64,000 nucleotides of DNA from Actinomadura sp. 6K520 (GCF_004349245.1 NZ_SMLC01000008.1:26164-90163); one strand, 5' to 3'. Counted from the stretch's first letter, positions 8,634 through 17,725 are shown. Notes: generated by a model not told the origin, from the sequence alone. Translations and numbers: made by a program.

Positions 8634-9814
8634 CCGGAGGGCACGGCGCGAGTGACGCCGACCGGATGGGGCGGCGGCTCGCCGCCGCCCTGAATCCCGG
8701 GCCCGGCGGGGTCCAGGTGGCGCTGGCCACGGCGGTCGCGGTCGCACTGGCACTGGCGCTGTCGTCGGTGCTGGTGGCGCTGACCGGGGGGTCGCCGGGC
8801 GGGGCCGTGAGGGCGCTGTACGACGGCAGCCTGGCGAACTCGTCGGCGATCAGCTCGACGCTGCTGTACGCGGCGCCGCTGCTGCTGGTCGCGGTCGGGA
8901 CGTGCGTGTGCGTCCGCGCCGGCGTGTTCAACCTGGGCCAGGAGGGCCAGGTGCTCATCGGCGCGCTGGCCGGGGCCGCGGTCGGGCTGCGGCTGGCCGT
9001 GCCGGGACCGGCGCTGCTGGTGATCGCGCTGGTCGCGGCGGCGCTGGCGGGCGGGGCGTGGGCCGGGATCAGCTCGCTGATGCACCGGTTCCGCGGCGTC
9101 AACATCGTGGTGAGCACGCTGCTGATGACGTTCCTCGCGCAGCAGCTCGTCTCGTACGCGGTCAACACCGAGTGGCTGCTGCAGGAGACGCGGCGCGGTG
9201 GCGCGACGGTCTCGCCGCAGTCCAACCGGCTGCCGGAGAACGGCCTGCTGGGCTCGTTCGGCGAGTACCCGGGGCTCCAAGTCAACGGCGGGCTGCTCAT
9301 CGCGCTGCTCGCGGCCGTGGTCATCGCGGTGCTGATCGCGCGGAGCCGGTGGGGTTTCCGGCTGACGATGCTCGGCCTGAACCCGCGGGCGGCGCGGCAC
9401 GCCGGGGTGCGGGTCGCGGCGCTCAGCGGGATGGCGCTCGCGCTGTCCGGCGCGTTCGCGGGCGTGGCCGGGGCGGTCCTGCTGACCAGCCCGGTCGGCA
9501 CCAACCGGCTGCAGCAGGGCCTGTCCAACAACATCGGCTGGGACGGCCTGCTGGTGGCGCTGGTCGCCCGCAACCGCCCGCTGGCGGCGATCCCCGTCGC
9601 GCTGCTGTTCGGTGTGCTGCGTTCGGGGGGCGGGTTCCTGGCGTCGACCGGTGTCCCGCACTTCCTCGTGGACGTGGTGAAGTCGCTGCTGGTGCTCGCG
9701 TTCGTCGTCCCGCCCGTGCTGACCGAGGCGCTGCGCCGCCGGCGCGCGGGCCGCGGGACGGGGACCGACGCGGACGTCCCGGCACCCGAGCCCAAGGAGG
9801 CGGTGGCGTCATGA
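8630..9814 (+). CDS. ABC importer permease (BMP/branched-chain type), subunit 1
   Basis: A 394-residue integral membrane protein with about eight to ten hydrophobic segments, starting with VALATAVAVALALALSSVLV near residue 25. The conserved cytoplasmic region ARSRWGFRLTMLGLNPRAAR is the coupling region of this permease family. The start GTG overlaps the ATPase stop and the end overlaps the next permease start (ATGA). It forms half of the heterodimeric channel with the following gene. Confidence 0.9.
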   Translation: MTGGHGASDADRMGRRLAAALNPGPGGVQVALATAVAVALALALSSVLVALTGGSPGGAVRALYDGSLANSSAISSTLLYAAPLLLVAVGTCVCVRAGVFNLGQEGQVLIGALAGAAVGLRLAVPGPALLVIALVAAALAGGAWAGISSLMHRFRGVNIVVSTLLMTFLAQQLVSYAVNTEWLLQETRRGGATVSPQSNRLPENGLLGSFGEYPGLQVNGGLLIALLAAVVIAVLIARSRWGFRLTMLGLNPRAARHAGVRVAALSGMALALSGAFAGVAGAVLLTSPVGTNRLQQGLSNNIGWDGLLVALVARNRPLAAIPVALLFGVLRSGGGFLASTGVPHFLVDVVKSLLVLAFVVPPVLTEALRRRRAGRGTGTDADVPAPEPKEAVAS

Positions 9815-10725
9815 GCGCCGCGGACAACATCTCCACGATCCTCGCCAGCGGCGCCCGGCTGACGGTGCCGCTCGCGTTCGCGGCCTGCGGGGAGTACCTC
9901 GCGGAGCGGGCCGGGACGGTGAACATCTCCGTCGAGGCGATGATGCTGGGCGGCGCGTTCGGCGCGATCGCCGGCGCGTCCGTGACCGGCAGCGCCTCGT
10001 CGGGGCTGGTCGTCGGGATGCTGGTCGGCCTGCTCATCGGGTTCGTGCACGGCAACCTGTCGCACCGCGCGGCGGTGAACACGTTCGTGGTCGGCCTCGT
10101 CCTCAACACGCTGGTGCTGGGGCTGACCAGCTACCTGGTCGTGACCGGGTCGTTCACCGGCCACCAGGTGTGGCAGGTGAGCGTGCCGGTGCTGCGCGAC
10201 ATCCCGATCGTGGGGCAGGTGCTGTTCGTCGAGCGGTGGCCGGTCTACCTGCTGATCGCGGTGGTCCCGCTGACGTGGTGGCTGGTCGAGCGCAGCCGGT
10301 GGGGCCTGGAGCTGCGGGCGGTCGGCGAGGATCCGCAGGCCGCGGACGTGACCGGCATCGACGTGAACGCGCGGCGCCGCCAGGCGCTGCTGTGGTGCGG
10401 GCTGCTGGCCGGGCTCGGCGGCGCCTACCTGGCGGTGGGCGAGGTCGGCTCGTTCAGCCAGAACATGACCGCGGGCCGCGGCTTCATCGTGATCGCCGCG
10501 GTGATCTTCGGGGCGTGGCGGCTGGGCCGCACGCTGCTCGGCTGCGCGCTGTTCGGGCTCGCCGACGCGATGCGGCTGGCGCTGCCCGCGCTGGGCATCT
10601 CGCTGAACTCGCAGCTGCTGATCGTCGCCCCCTACCTGCTGGCGCTGGTGGCCATGCTGCTGTTCGCCGCCAAGGACCGCGAGCCGCGGGCCCTGGGCAA
10701 GGCGTTCCAGCGGGGTACGGCGTGA
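9811..10725 (+). CDS. ABC importer permease, subunit 2
   Basis: A 304-residue membrane protein starting at ATG 9811, preceded by AAGGAGG at 9794-9800. The N-terminal half carries GTVNISVEAMMLGGAFGA, the typical NIxxEG-like region of these permeases. The coupling loop ERSRWGLELRAVGEDPQAAD lies in the middle. About eight membrane segments are expected. It is translationally coupled to the first permease and completes the importer. Two small genes follow after 58 bases. Confidence 0.9.
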   Translation: MSAADNISTILASGARLTVPLAFAACGEYLAERAGTVNISVEAMMLGGAFGAIAGASVTGSASSGLVVGMLVGLLIGFVHGNLSHRAAVNTFVVGLVLNTLVLGLTSYLVVTGSFTGHQVWQVSVPVLRDIPIVGQVLFVERWPVYLLIAVVPLTWWLVERSRWGLELRAVGEDPQAADVTGIDVNARRRQALLWCGLLAGLGGAYLAVGEVGSFSQNMTAGRGFIVIAAVIFGAWRLGRTLLGCALFGLADAMRLALPALGISLNSQLLIVAPYLLALVAMLLFAAKDREPRALGKAFQRGTA

Positions 10726-10783
10726 CCTGGAAGAGCAAGCGGGCCAGGGGAATCCCGGCCCGGACGAATCCGAGGAGGACTAC

Positions 10784-11233
10784 GTGACCGGACTGACCGC
10801 CGCACGCTGGACGCACGTCGCGCTGCCCAGCGGTGACCTGGACAAGTCGATCGACTTCTACACCTCGCTCACCCCGCTGGTGGTGGTCGAGCGCTTCAAG
10901 GACGCCGACGGCGAGAGCGTCTGGCTGTCCAACGAGGGCCAGGTGGAGACGCCGTTCGTGCTGGTGCTGGTGTCGTTCAACAAGGACAGGGGCAACCAGC
11001 TGGGGCTGCTGCACCCGTTCGCCCACATCGGCATCGAGGTGCCCGCGCGCGGCGACGTGGACGAGCTGGCCGAGCGCGCCCGCGAGCTGGGCTGCCTGCA
11101 CTGGGAGCCGCGCGACATGCCCGACCCGGTCGGCTACATCTGCGCGCTCAAGGACCCGGACGGCAACGTCATCGAGATCTCCCACGACCAGCGGGTGTTC
11201 GACACCGTCAGGGCCAAGTGGGGACGGTCCTGA
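10784..11233 (+). CDS. VOC-family (glyoxalase/dioxygenase-fold) protein
   Basis: A 149-residue single-module VOC protein with paired beta-alpha-beta-beta-beta units; HVALPSGDLDKSIDFYTSL opens the first and FAHIGIEVPARGDVDEL the second. A family-typical CALKDPDGNVIEISH closes it, with Glu in a metal-ligand position. The GTG start has GAGGAGG at 10772-10778. It may be an isomerase, lyase or dioxygenase acting on a pathway intermediate; single-module VOC proteins cannot be assigned a reaction from sequence. It overlaps the following gene by 16 bases. Confidence 0.82.
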   Translation: MTGLTAARWTHVALPSGDLDKSIDFYTSLTPLVVVERFKDADGESVWLSNEGQVETPFVLVLVSFNKDRGNQLGLLHPFAHIGIEVPARGDVDELAERARELGCLHWEPRDMPDPVGYICALKDPDGNVIEISHDQRVFDTVRAKWGRS

Positions 11234-11685
11234 CCGGGTGGCCCCGGCCGGCGGAACCCGGGGCCGCCGCGCGGGTCGAGGAGCGGACCCGCGCGGCGGT
11301 GCTCAGGTACCTCGCGGCCCTCAACCGCCATGACGCCGACGCCGTCGCCGCGTGCGTGGCCGAGGGCTTCGTCAGCGAGCACACCGCGGCGACGGGGCGG
11401 GGCGTCGTCGGCCGTGCCGCGTACCGGGAACGGCTGGACGGCTTCCTGGCCGACTTCGCCGACCTGAAGTACGTCATGGAGGACCTGGTCGTCCGGGACG
11501 TGCGGGCGGTGCTGGCGTACTCGATGTCGTTCCGGCTCGTCTCGGCCGGATACGCGCCGGTACGGGTCCGCGGCGTGTTCCGCCTGTGGGTGGACGCGGA
11601 GGGTCTGGTGGCGCGCCGCGTCGACTACTGGGACGGGTCCGACGTGGCACGGCAGCTCTCCGCGGCGCCCAAAGCGGACGCCTGA
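11218..11685 (+). CDS. SnoaL-like / NTF2-fold protein
   Basis: A 155-residue protein of the NTF2/SnoaL fold: an N-terminal helix with VLRYLAALNRHDADAVAACV, then a conical beta-sheet ending in VARRVDYWDGSDVARQL. Members are cyclases, isomerases, dehydratases or binding proteins. The GTG start lies within the last codons of the VOC gene, implying coupled translation. It is the last gene of the transport operon before a 150-base gap holding the next operator. The specific reaction is unknown. Confidence 0.75.
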   Translation: MGTVLTGWPRPAEPGAAARVEERTRAAVLRYLAALNRHDADAVAACVAEGFVSEHTAATGRGVVGRAAYRERLDGFLADFADLKYVMEDLVVRDVRAVLAYSMSFRLVSAGYAPVRVRGVFRLWVDAEGLVARRVDYWDGSDVARQLSAAPKADA

Positions 11686-11765
11686 CCGCGCGTCGTCCAG
11701 CCGCCCGGCCGCCGCCCGGTCGCGCCAGGCGGCGGGACGGTGCTGCCCGGATGATGTCGTGTTGC

Positions 11766-11788
11766 ATTGTGAGATACCGTCTCTCATT
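11766..11788 (+). promoter_or_regulatory. Operator palindrome before the FAH operon
   Basis: Left half ATTGTGAGAT, spacer ACC, right half GTCTCTCATT; 7 of 10 bases pair across the centre. TTGACA, a perfect -35 hexamer, begins two bases downstream at 11791. A further inverted half-site CCATCTCACAT lies at 11802-11812. Same architecture as the sites at 3394, 16297 and 23635. Confidence 0.7.
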
Positions 11789-11838
11789 GCTTGACAGCCG
11801 TCCATCTCACATCGAAAGATGACGTTGTGCATGTTGCA

Positions 11839-12693
11839 ATGACTTCGCAGGGCCTCGGCCGGATCGAGGACGGCGCGATCGCCCTCCTCGACACCCCGTA
11901 CGCCGACGCGGGCGCCCTCATCGAGGCGACCGGCTCGCTGGACGCCCTCGCCGCGGCCGAGGTCGTCCGGCGGATCCCGCTCGCCGATGTCACCGGCGAC
12001 GGCGCCGACGGTGACGGCGCCACCGGTGCCGCCGCCGGCCCCGGGCCGCTGCTCGCGCCCCTCCGCCCGCGCGCCCTGTGGGGCATCGGCATGAACTACC
12101 ACTCGAAGGCGCGGCTGACCGGACGCGACGTCCCGGCCGAGCCGGTGCTCTACCTGGCCGCGCCGTCGTCGGTGAGCGGTCCCGGTGCCGCCGTCCGGCT
12201 GCCGGCCGAGCAGACCGCCGAGATGGACTACGAGGCCGAGATCGCCGTCGTGATCGGCCGCACCCTCGACCACGCCGCCGAGGCCGACGCCTGGGCGGCC
12301 GTCGCGGCGGTCACCGCGGCCAACGACATGACCTGCCGCGACGTCATGAAGCGCACCGGGTGGCCCGTCCTGGCCAAGAGCTTCCCCGGCTTCACCCCGC
12401 TGGGCGCGTCGCTGCTGAGCCGGGACCGGCTCGCCGGCCCGGACGCGATCGGCGTCCGCTCCTGGGTCGGCGGCGAGCGGCGCCAGGACTCCAGCAGCGC
12501 CGACATGATCTTCCCGATCCCCGAGCTGCTGGCCCGGATCTCCCGGTACGCCGTCCTCCACCCGGGCGACGTCGTGCTGACCGGCACGCCCGCCGGGACC
12601 GGCCAGGACCGCGGCGACTTCCTGCGGCCCGGCGACACCGTCCGGGTCGAGATCGACGGCGTGCTGCCACTGACCACCCGGGTCCGGGCGTGA
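11839..12693 (+). CDS. Fumarylacetoacetate hydrolase (FAH) family protein
   Basis: A 284-residue protein with the FAH C-terminal domain from about residue 85. The domain opens with LWGIGMNYHSKA; metal-binding acidic residues are in MDYEAEIAVVIG and the conserved ANDMTCRD follows; GDVVLTGTPAGTG closes the fold. The family hydrolyses C-C bonds of 3-keto acids or decarboxylates/isomerises homoprotocatechuate meta-cleavage products. With an HpcH/HpaI aldolase two genes later, a lower meta-cleavage role is likely. The ATG at 11839 is preferred; an upstream TTG at 11791 coincides with the -35 hexamer. No clear ribosome-binding site is seen, so the mRNA may be leaderless or start at GTG 11827. Confidence 0.88.
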   Translation: MTSQGLGRIEDGAIALLDTPYADAGALIEATGSLDALAAAEVVRRIPLADVTGDGADGDGATGAAAGPGPLLAPLRPRALWGIGMNYHSKARLTGRDVPAEPVLYLAAPSSVSGPGAAVRLPAEQTAEMDYEAEIAVVIGRTLDHAAEADAWAAVAAVTAANDMTCRDVMKRTGWPVLAKSFPGFTPLGASLLSRDRLAGPDAIGVRSWVGGERRQDSSSADMIFPIPELLARISRYAVLHPGDVVLTGTPAGTGQDRGDFLRPGDTVRVEIDGVLPLTTRVRA

Positions 12694-12772
12694 CCCCGCG
12701 CTCCGCGCCGCCTCGCCTGCGGCGGCGGACCCACGTTTCCCTCACCACCCGCACAGAACAGGGAGAACCCCG

Positions 12773-13927
12773 ATGACCGAAGACAAGAAGCCCGGCTACG
12801 ATCGCGTGCTCCGGGGCGGGACGGTCATCGATCCCGCGTCCGGCACGAACGCCGTGCTCGACGTCGCCGTCGACGGCGGCACGATCGCGGCCGTCGGCGC
12901 GGGGCTCGCCGCGGAGGCGGCGGAGGTCATCGACTGCACCGGACGCTGGGTGCTGCCCGGCCTGGTCGAGGGGCACACCCACATCTTCCAGTACGTGTCC
13001 GCGGTCGGCGCGCCCCCCGACGAGGCGCACCTGCGCCGCGGCGTCGTCGCCGCCGCGGACGCCGGGACGGCCGGCGCCGCCACGTTCGCCGCCTTCCGCA
13101 AGCTGGTGGTCGAGCCGTCGCCGATGCGGATCGTGAACTTCCTGAACGTCTCGGTGCTCGGCCTCATCGACTTCCGCTTCGGCGAGCTGATGAACCCCGA
13201 CACGCTCGTCCCGGACGACGCCCTCGCCACCGCCGCCGAGAACCCCGACGTGGTGCGCGGCTTCAAGATCCGGCTGTCGGAGGACGTGGTCGGCGACAAC
13301 TGGCAGATGCTGCTGAAGAAGTCCCTCGACCTGTCCGAGCGGGCCGGCCTGCCGCTGATGGTGCACATCGGCGAGACGTCCGAGCCGCTCCCGGTCGTCC
13401 TGGACCACCTCCGCCCCGGCGACGTCGTCGCGCACTGCTACACGGGCAAGGAGCACGGCATCCTGGACGGCGACGCCGTGCACCCCGCGGTGCTGGCGGC
13501 CCGCGAGCGCGGCGTCCTGTTCGACTCGGCGCACGGCAAGAGCAACCTCAGCTTCGAGGTCGCGCGTCCCGCGATCGAGAAGGGCTTCTACCCCGACGTC
13601 CTCAGCTCCGACACCAGCGCCCGCAACTGGCGCGGACCGGTGTTCGACCTGCTGACCAGCATGTCCAAGCTCGTCGCGCTCGGCCTCCCGCTCACCGAGG
13701 CGGTCGCCCGCGCCACCGTGCACCCGGCGCGGCTGCTCGGCCTGGAGGCCGAGGGCTACGGGCGCCTGGAGGCCGGCGGCCCGGCCCACGTCACCGTGGT
13801 CGAGGAGACCGGCCCGGTCGTCCTCCCGGACGCCGCGGGCAACTCCATCACCGCGCCCCTCCTGCAGCCCGCGCTGGTCCTGCACGGCGGTGCGGAGGTC
13901 GAGACCGTCCCGTGGCGCGGCCTATGA
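12773..13927 (+). CDS. Metallo-amidohydrolase (deacetylase/dihydroorotase-like)
   Basis: A 384-residue amidohydrolase of the binuclear subtype: GHTHIF after strand 1, a Lys in GFKIRLSED that would be carboxylated, His in LMVHIGE, His in VVAHCYTG and Asp in LSSDTSARN. This set resembles the deacetylase/dihydroorotase group, which hydrolyses amide or N-acyl bonds. The ATG follows an AGGGAGAA ribosome site. It sits between FAH and aldolase genes, and its stop overlaps the aldolase start. The reaction is inferred to be hydrolysis of an amide or cyclic amide formed in the pathway. Confidence 0.87.
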   Translation: MTEDKKPGYDRVLRGGTVIDPASGTNAVLDVAVDGGTIAAVGAGLAAEAAEVIDCTGRWVLPGLVEGHTHIFQYVSAVGAPPDEAHLRRGVVAAADAGTAGAATFAAFRKLVVEPSPMRIVNFLNVSVLGLIDFRFGELMNPDTLVPDDALATAAENPDVVRGFKIRLSEDVVGDNWQMLLKKSLDLSERAGLPLMVHIGETSEPLPVVLDHLRPGDVVAHCYTGKEHGILDGDAVHPAVLAARERGVLFDSAHGKSNLSFEVARPAIEKGFYPDVLSSDTSARNWRGPVFDLLTSMSKLVALGLPLTEAVARATVHPARLLGLEAEGYGRLEAGGPAHVTVVEETGPVVLPDAAGNSITAPLLQPALVLHGGAEVETVPWRGL

Positions 13928-14733
13928 CGTCCGGGGGCGGCCCGTCGCCGCGGAATGCATCACCACGGGCCCGGCTGCGGGCGGCGCTGCTGGAGGGCAC
14001 CCGGGTCACCGGGACCTTCGTCAAGCTGCCCGCGCCGGACGTGGTCGAGGTGTGCGGCCTCGCCGGCTTCGACTTCGTCGTCGTCGACCTGGAGCACTCC
14101 ACGCTGACCGAGGCCGACGCCATCGGGCTCGTCCGGCACGCTGAACGCTGCGGGCTGCCGGCGCTCGTCCGGATCCCCGAGGTCGACGCGCCGCTGATCT
14201 GCCGCCTGCTGGAGAACGGCGCCGCCGGGCTGCAGCTGTCCATGCTGGGCTCGGCGGCGCAGGCCCGCGCGCTCGTCCGGGCCACGCGGTTCGCGCCCGA
14301 GGGGGCCCGGTCGGTCAGCCTCGCCAACCGGGCCGCCGGGTTCGGGCTGCGCTCGTCCGGCGGCCTGGCGGCGTTCCTGGCCGCCGAACGCGCCGACCCG
14401 CCGCTGCTGGTCGGCCAGATCGAGACCCCCTGGTGGCGGGGAGGCGACTCCTGGGACGCGGTGACCGGCGACCTGGACGTCGTCTTCGTCGGCGGCACCG
14501 ACCTCGCGGTGAGCCTGGGCGCCGCCCCCGGCGGCGGCGAGCTGCGCGCGGCCGTCACCGAGATCGAGGAGGCCGCCGGACGGCGGGGCATCGCGTTCGG
14601 CGGCTGGGTCCCGTCCACCACCGCCGCGGACGGCCACGGGCTGGCCGCCGCGCGCTACCTGGTGACGGGCTCTGACCTGCAGATTCTGGCCGCCGGACTG
14701 GAAGCGGCGGCCGGCCGAGAGGGGAACAGATGA
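13924..14733 (+). CDS. HpcH/HpaI-family aldolase
   Basis: A 269-residue class II aldolase/citrate-lyase-like TIM barrel. Typical marks are VDLEHSTLTEADA near residue 47, a metal-ligand Glu in VGQIETPW and Asp in FVGGTDLAVSLG. HpaI cleaves 4-hydroxy-2-oxoheptanedioate to pyruvate and succinic semialdehyde; related enzymes act on other hydroxy-oxo acids. The ATG at 13924 overlaps the preceding stop; a slightly longer GTG form at 13912 is possible. With the extradiol dioxygenase and the FAH protein this gives a plausible lower meta-cleavage route, the aldehyde then going to the dehydrogenase at 1866. Confidence 0.9.
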   Translation: MTSGGGPSPRNASPRARLRAALLEGTRVTGTFVKLPAPDVVEVCGLAGFDFVVVDLEHSTLTEADAIGLVRHAERCGLPALVRIPEVDAPLICRLLENGAAGLQLSMLGSAAQARALVRATRFAPEGARSVSLANRAAGFGLRSSGGLAAFLAAERADPPLLVGQIETPWWRGGDSWDAVTGDLDVVFVGGTDLAVSLGAAPGGGELRAAVTEIEEAAGRRGIAFGGWVPSTTAADGHGLAAARYLVTGSDLQILAAGLEAAAGREGNR

Positions 14734-15119
14734 CCGACGAGGGCCGCAACGCCAAGCTCTACAACAGGGTGATCGGCTGGGCCGACATGCCGGAGACCGA
14801 GCTGCGCAAGGGGGTGCGGCGCCGGGTCTACTCCACCGACGAGGTGATGGTCGCCCACCACACCCTCGACGTCGGCATGGACCTCAACCCGCACAGCCAC
14901 GACGACTTCGACCAGCTCGTCTACATCTCCGAGGGGCGCTGCAACTACTACGTCGAGGGCGTCCCGCACGAGATGACGGCCGGGACGTTCCTGCTCGTGC
15001 CCGCGGGGGCCGAGCACTACATCGAGCCGCTGGAAGAGCCGTGCGTCAACATCGACATCTTCGTGCCGCCGCGTGCGGACTTCGCGAAGTCGCTGACCTA
15101 CCTGGACGACCTGTCCTGA
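14730..15119 (+). CDS. Small cupin protein
   Basis: A 129-residue single-domain cupin. Motif 1 is HSHDDFDQLVYISEG with two His and a Glu-like position; motif 2 is PAGAEHYIEP with a His, so a metal site is likely. It could be an isomerase, a dioxygenase or a small-molecule sensor. It is translationally coupled to the aldolase (ATGA overlap) and ends the operon; a 106-base gap separates it from the convergent IclR gene. Confidence 0.82.
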   Translation: MTDEGRNAKLYNRVIGWADMPETELRKGVRRRVYSTDEVMVAHHTLDVGMDLNPHSHDDFDQLVYISEGRCNYYVEGVPHEMTAGTFLLVPAGAEHYIEPLEEPCVNIDIFVPPRADFAKSLTYLDDLS

Positions 15120-15225
15120 GTGGTCCGACCGCGGCGTGCCGCCCCCGCGAGGCACCCGCCCGGGGCGGTGCGCCGCGACCCGGCGGTCCCGGTCCCGGTC
15201 GTCCGGCGCGACGTCCGGTGCCGAG

Positions 15226-16014
15226 TCAGCCGACGGCCTCGGCGTGCGGGGCGCCGTTGTTGCCGAGCCGCTGCGACAGGTTCCGGGTGATCTCCAGCAG
15301 CGCCTCGGCCATCGGCGAGTCGGCCTGGCGCGGGACGTCCACGGAGGTCCCGACGATCGCCATCGTCGCGATGATGGCGTCCCCCTCGAAGACGGGCGCC
15401 GCGATGGTGTGCAGGCCGTTCTCGGACGGCGAGTTGACCGACAGCCCGTGCTCGCGGATCCAGTCGAGCTCCGCGCGCAGCTCCGGGGCGCGGCGCAGCA
15501 GCTTGCCCAGCGCCGGCACCTGGTCGGGCGGGAGGTACGCGCAGAACACCCGGCCCTGCGCGGAGGTCGCCAGGTCGAGCCGCGACCCGACGCGGACGCT
15601 GATGCGGATCAGGTGGTCGGTGTTGTCGGCCGAGCGCACGACCGTCGGGGACTCGCCGTCCCAGATGCTCAGCACGACGGTCTGCCCGGCGAGCTGGACG
15701 AGCCGGTCCATGTACGGTTCGGCGGCGGTCACGATCGGCAGCGCGGCGCGGGCGGCGGCGGCGAGCGTGAGCACCTGCGGGCCGAGGGAGTACAGGGCGG
15801 TGCGGTCGTCGTACCGGAGCAGGTTCGCGGCCCGGAGCGCCTTGGTGTACCGGTGGGCGGTCGCCTTGCTGGCGCCGAGCCGGGCGGTGATCTCGTTCAG
15901 GCTCAGATGCGGCCGACTCACCGTGAACGAGTCCAGGATGAGCGCGGCGCGCTGCACCGTCTGGATCGAAGAGGAGCTCTCGGCCGTCGTGTCTCGTGCG
16001 GTCCTCGTCGCCAT
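15226..16014 (-). CDS. IclR-family transcriptional regulator of the catabolic island
   Basis: A 262-residue regulator from the ATG at 16014, which has GAGGAA just upstream; the longer ATG form from 16113 lacks that. The N-terminal winged helix spans about residues 15-75 (RAALILDSFTVSRPHLSLNE, then GASKATAHRYTKAL). The C-terminal effector domain is about 95-250 (SAQGRVFCAYLPP and GLHTIAAPVF are family-typical). It is divergent from the Rieske oxygenase operon, and the gap holds overlapping copies of the repeated half-site. I infer it controls itself and the units carrying the 10-3-10 palindrome. Whether it activates or represses is unknown; the operator abutting TTGA-type -35 elements is compatible with either. 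Confidence 0.9.
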   Translation of the reverse strand: MATRTARDTTAESSSSIQTVQRAALILDSFTVSRPHLSLNEITARLGASKATAHRYTKALRAANLLRYDDRTALYSLGPQVLTLAAAARAALPIVTAAEPYMDRLVQLAGQTVVLSIWDGESPTVVRSADNTDHLIRISVRVGSRLDLATSAQGRVFCAYLPPDQVPALGKLLRRAPELRAELDWIREHGLSVNSPSENGLHTIAAPVFEGDAIIATMAIVGTSVDVPRQADSPMAEALLEITRNLSQRLGNNGAPHAEAVG

Positions 16015-16171
16015 CCGTTCCTCGCTTCTGCCTGGGCCACCGGCCGCGTCCCGTGCCGTGCGGCGGCTCCGTGGCGGCATGACACGCCATCTCATCATGA
16101 GCGAGAGCGTCATGGCGGGTCATTCACCACACCGAAGGGTAAAGCGCCCAGTGCATAACGTATCGGTAGCC

Positions 16172-16200
16172 TTACCGCATGCCATCTCTCACTGCGAGAC
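16172..16200. promoter_or_regulatory. Overlapping operator half-sites upstream of the IclR gene
   Basis: Two inverted, overlapping half-sites: ATCTCTCACT (16184-16193, reverse complement matches ATTGCGAGAT at 8 of 10) and ACTGCGAGAC (16191-16200, 8 of 10). They lie about 180 bases upstream of the regulator start, in the gap shared with the Rieske operon. Likely autoregulation. Confidence 0.5.
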
Positions 16201-16296
16201 GCAATCATGATGAACGTGACGCTCCTAGTCAAGCCGGTTGGGATCCCTCCGTACAACCCCTTGACATGACGAGCGGCACTGGGGAAGTCTGTACAC

Positions 16297-16319
16297 GATG
16301 CGAGATGGTATCTCGAATT
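16297..16319 (+). promoter_or_regulatory. Operator palindrome before the Rieske oxygenase operon
   Basis: Left half GATGCGAGAT, spacer GGT, right half ATCTCGAATT; 8 of 10 bases pair across the centre. TTGAAC begins at 16321, one base after the palindrome, and a separate TTGACA lies at 16261-16266. The oxygenase ATG is at 16367. This is the cleanest example besides the site at 3394. Confidence 0.7.
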
Positions 16320-16366
16320 ATTGAACGATGCTGCTGAGGAAGCGGCGTGGAAGGGGGTGGAGCCCG

Positions 16367-17725
16367 ATGCCCGGACCGGATGGCGCGGGACTTCCGGGGC
16401 GGCTGGTCGTCGAGGACTGGGACGCGCTGACTTTCCGCGTGAATCGGGTCGCGTACCGCTCGGAGGAGATCTTCCAGGCGGAGCGCGACCGGATATGGGC
16501 GCGTACATGGCTGTACCTGGGCCATGAGACGGAAGTCGCCACGCCCAACGACTTCAAGACGCGAACGCTCGGCGGCCGGCCGCTGATCTTCTGCCGGGAC
16601 ACCGAGGGCGACATCCAGGCGTGGCTCAACTCCTGTCCGCACCGCGGCACCATCCTGTGCCGCGAGCGCGAGGGGTCCACCAAGCTGTTCCAGTGCTTCT
16701 ACCACGCGTGGACGTTCCGCAACAGCGGTGACGTGGCGGCGATCCCCGGCAAGGACGCCTACGAGGCCGCGGGCGAGGGCTTCCTCGACTCGATGCGGCT
16801 CCGCGCCGTCCCCCGGCTGGAGAGCCACGAGGGGTTCGTGTTCGTCTCGTTCGACCCGGACGCCCCGCCGCTGCTGGACTACCTCGGGGACGCCGCCGAC
16901 TACATGACGATGATCTCCGAGCAGCACGAGGCCGGCATGGAGGTCCTGCCCGGCACGCAGCTGTACGGGGTGCGCGGCAACTGGAAGCTCGGCGTCGAGA
17001 ACGCCATGGACGGCTACCACTTCTCGCCCACGCACAACACCTTCGTCGGGTACCTGCGCGAGACCGGCTTCGCCGTCACCGACGACGACCAGTACGCCTA
17101 CAACCTCGGCAACGGGCACAGCCTCCTCGTCCTCACCGGGCACGGCGGCCGCATCAGCATGCTGTGGGAGCCGCGCTTCGGCGAGGACGAGAAGGTCCGC
17201 ACCGAGGCGCACCGCGCCGAGATGGACAGCCGTCTCGGCCCCGAGCGCGCCAAGTACGTCGCCGACGAGAGCCACATCCTGTTCGTCTGGCCGAACCTGC
17301 TGCTCTTCGACCTCGAAGGGCTGTCGATCCGCCAGCTCGAACCGGTCGCGGCCGACCGCACCGACGTGCGCGCCTGGCAGCTCGCCCCCCGCGGCGAGGA
17401 CGCCGACACCCGCGCGTTGCGGATGAAGACGATGGTCAGCTTCGTCGGCCCCGGCGGGCTCGCCACGCCCGACGACATCGAGGCGTACGAGGCGGTGCAG
17501 CGGGGCATCGAGGCCACCGCCGCCGACATCCGCGACGGGATGGACTACAGCGACATGTCCCGCGGCATGGTCGACGAGGTCAAGGGCGTCCAGGGCCGCT
17601 CCATCGACGAGGGCGCGATGCGCGGCTTCTGGCGGCACTGGGTCGGCGCGCTCGGCGCCGTGGACGGCCTGGTGGTCGGCGGACACCGTCCCGAGCGCTT
17701 CCTTGAGGGGAGGAACGTGCGATGA
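16367..17725 (+). CDS. Rieske aromatic ring-hydroxylating oxygenase, alpha subunit
   Basis: A 452-residue terminal-oxygenase large subunit. The Rieske cluster motif is CPHRG (about residue 85) followed by CFYHAW, giving two Cys and two His for 2Fe-2S. The catalytic domain carries mononuclear-iron His ligands in DGYHFSPTH and a likely Asp in PNLLLFDLE. It would insert O2 into an aromatic ring, forming a cis-dihydrodiol or a phenol. ATG 16367 has GGAG at 16358-16361; an in-frame ATG at 16328 immediately follows the operator and lacks a ribosome site. The beta subunit is translationally coupled. No ferredoxin or reductase gene is seen, so electrons must come from elsewhere. Confidence 0.93.
   Translation: MPGPDGAGLPGRLVVEDWDALTFRVNRVAYRSEEIFQAERDRIWARTWLYLGHETEVATPNDFKTRTLGGRPLIFCRDTEGDIQAWLNSCPHRGTILCREREGSTKLFQCFYHAWTFRNSGDVAAIPGKDAYEAAGEGFLDSMRLRAVPRLESHEGFVFVSFDPDAPPLLDYLGDAADYMTMISEQHEAGMEVLPGTQLYGVRGNWKLGVENAMDGYHFSPTHNTFVGYLRETGFAVTDDDQYAYNLGNGHSLLVLTGHGGRISMLWEPRFGEDEKVRTEAHRAEMDSRLGPERAKYVADESHILFVWPNLLLFDLEGLSIRQLEPVAADRTDVRAWQLAPRGEDADTRALRMKTMVSFVGPGGLATPDDIEAYEAVQRGIEATAADIRDGMDYSDMSRGMVDEVKGVQGRSIDEGAMRGFWRHWVGALGAVDGLVVGGHRPERFLEGRNVR

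Noticed and set aside
10722..10787. Tiny GTG-initiated frame overlapping the permease stop
   Set aside because: It is only 21 codons, Arg-rich, and the region is fully explained as a ribosome-binding leader for the VOC gene.
15120..15225. Hairpin between the cupin and IclR genes
   Set aside because: The inverted repeat GCACCCGCCC/GGGGCGGTGC is imperfect with bulges, so I did not list it as a terminator.
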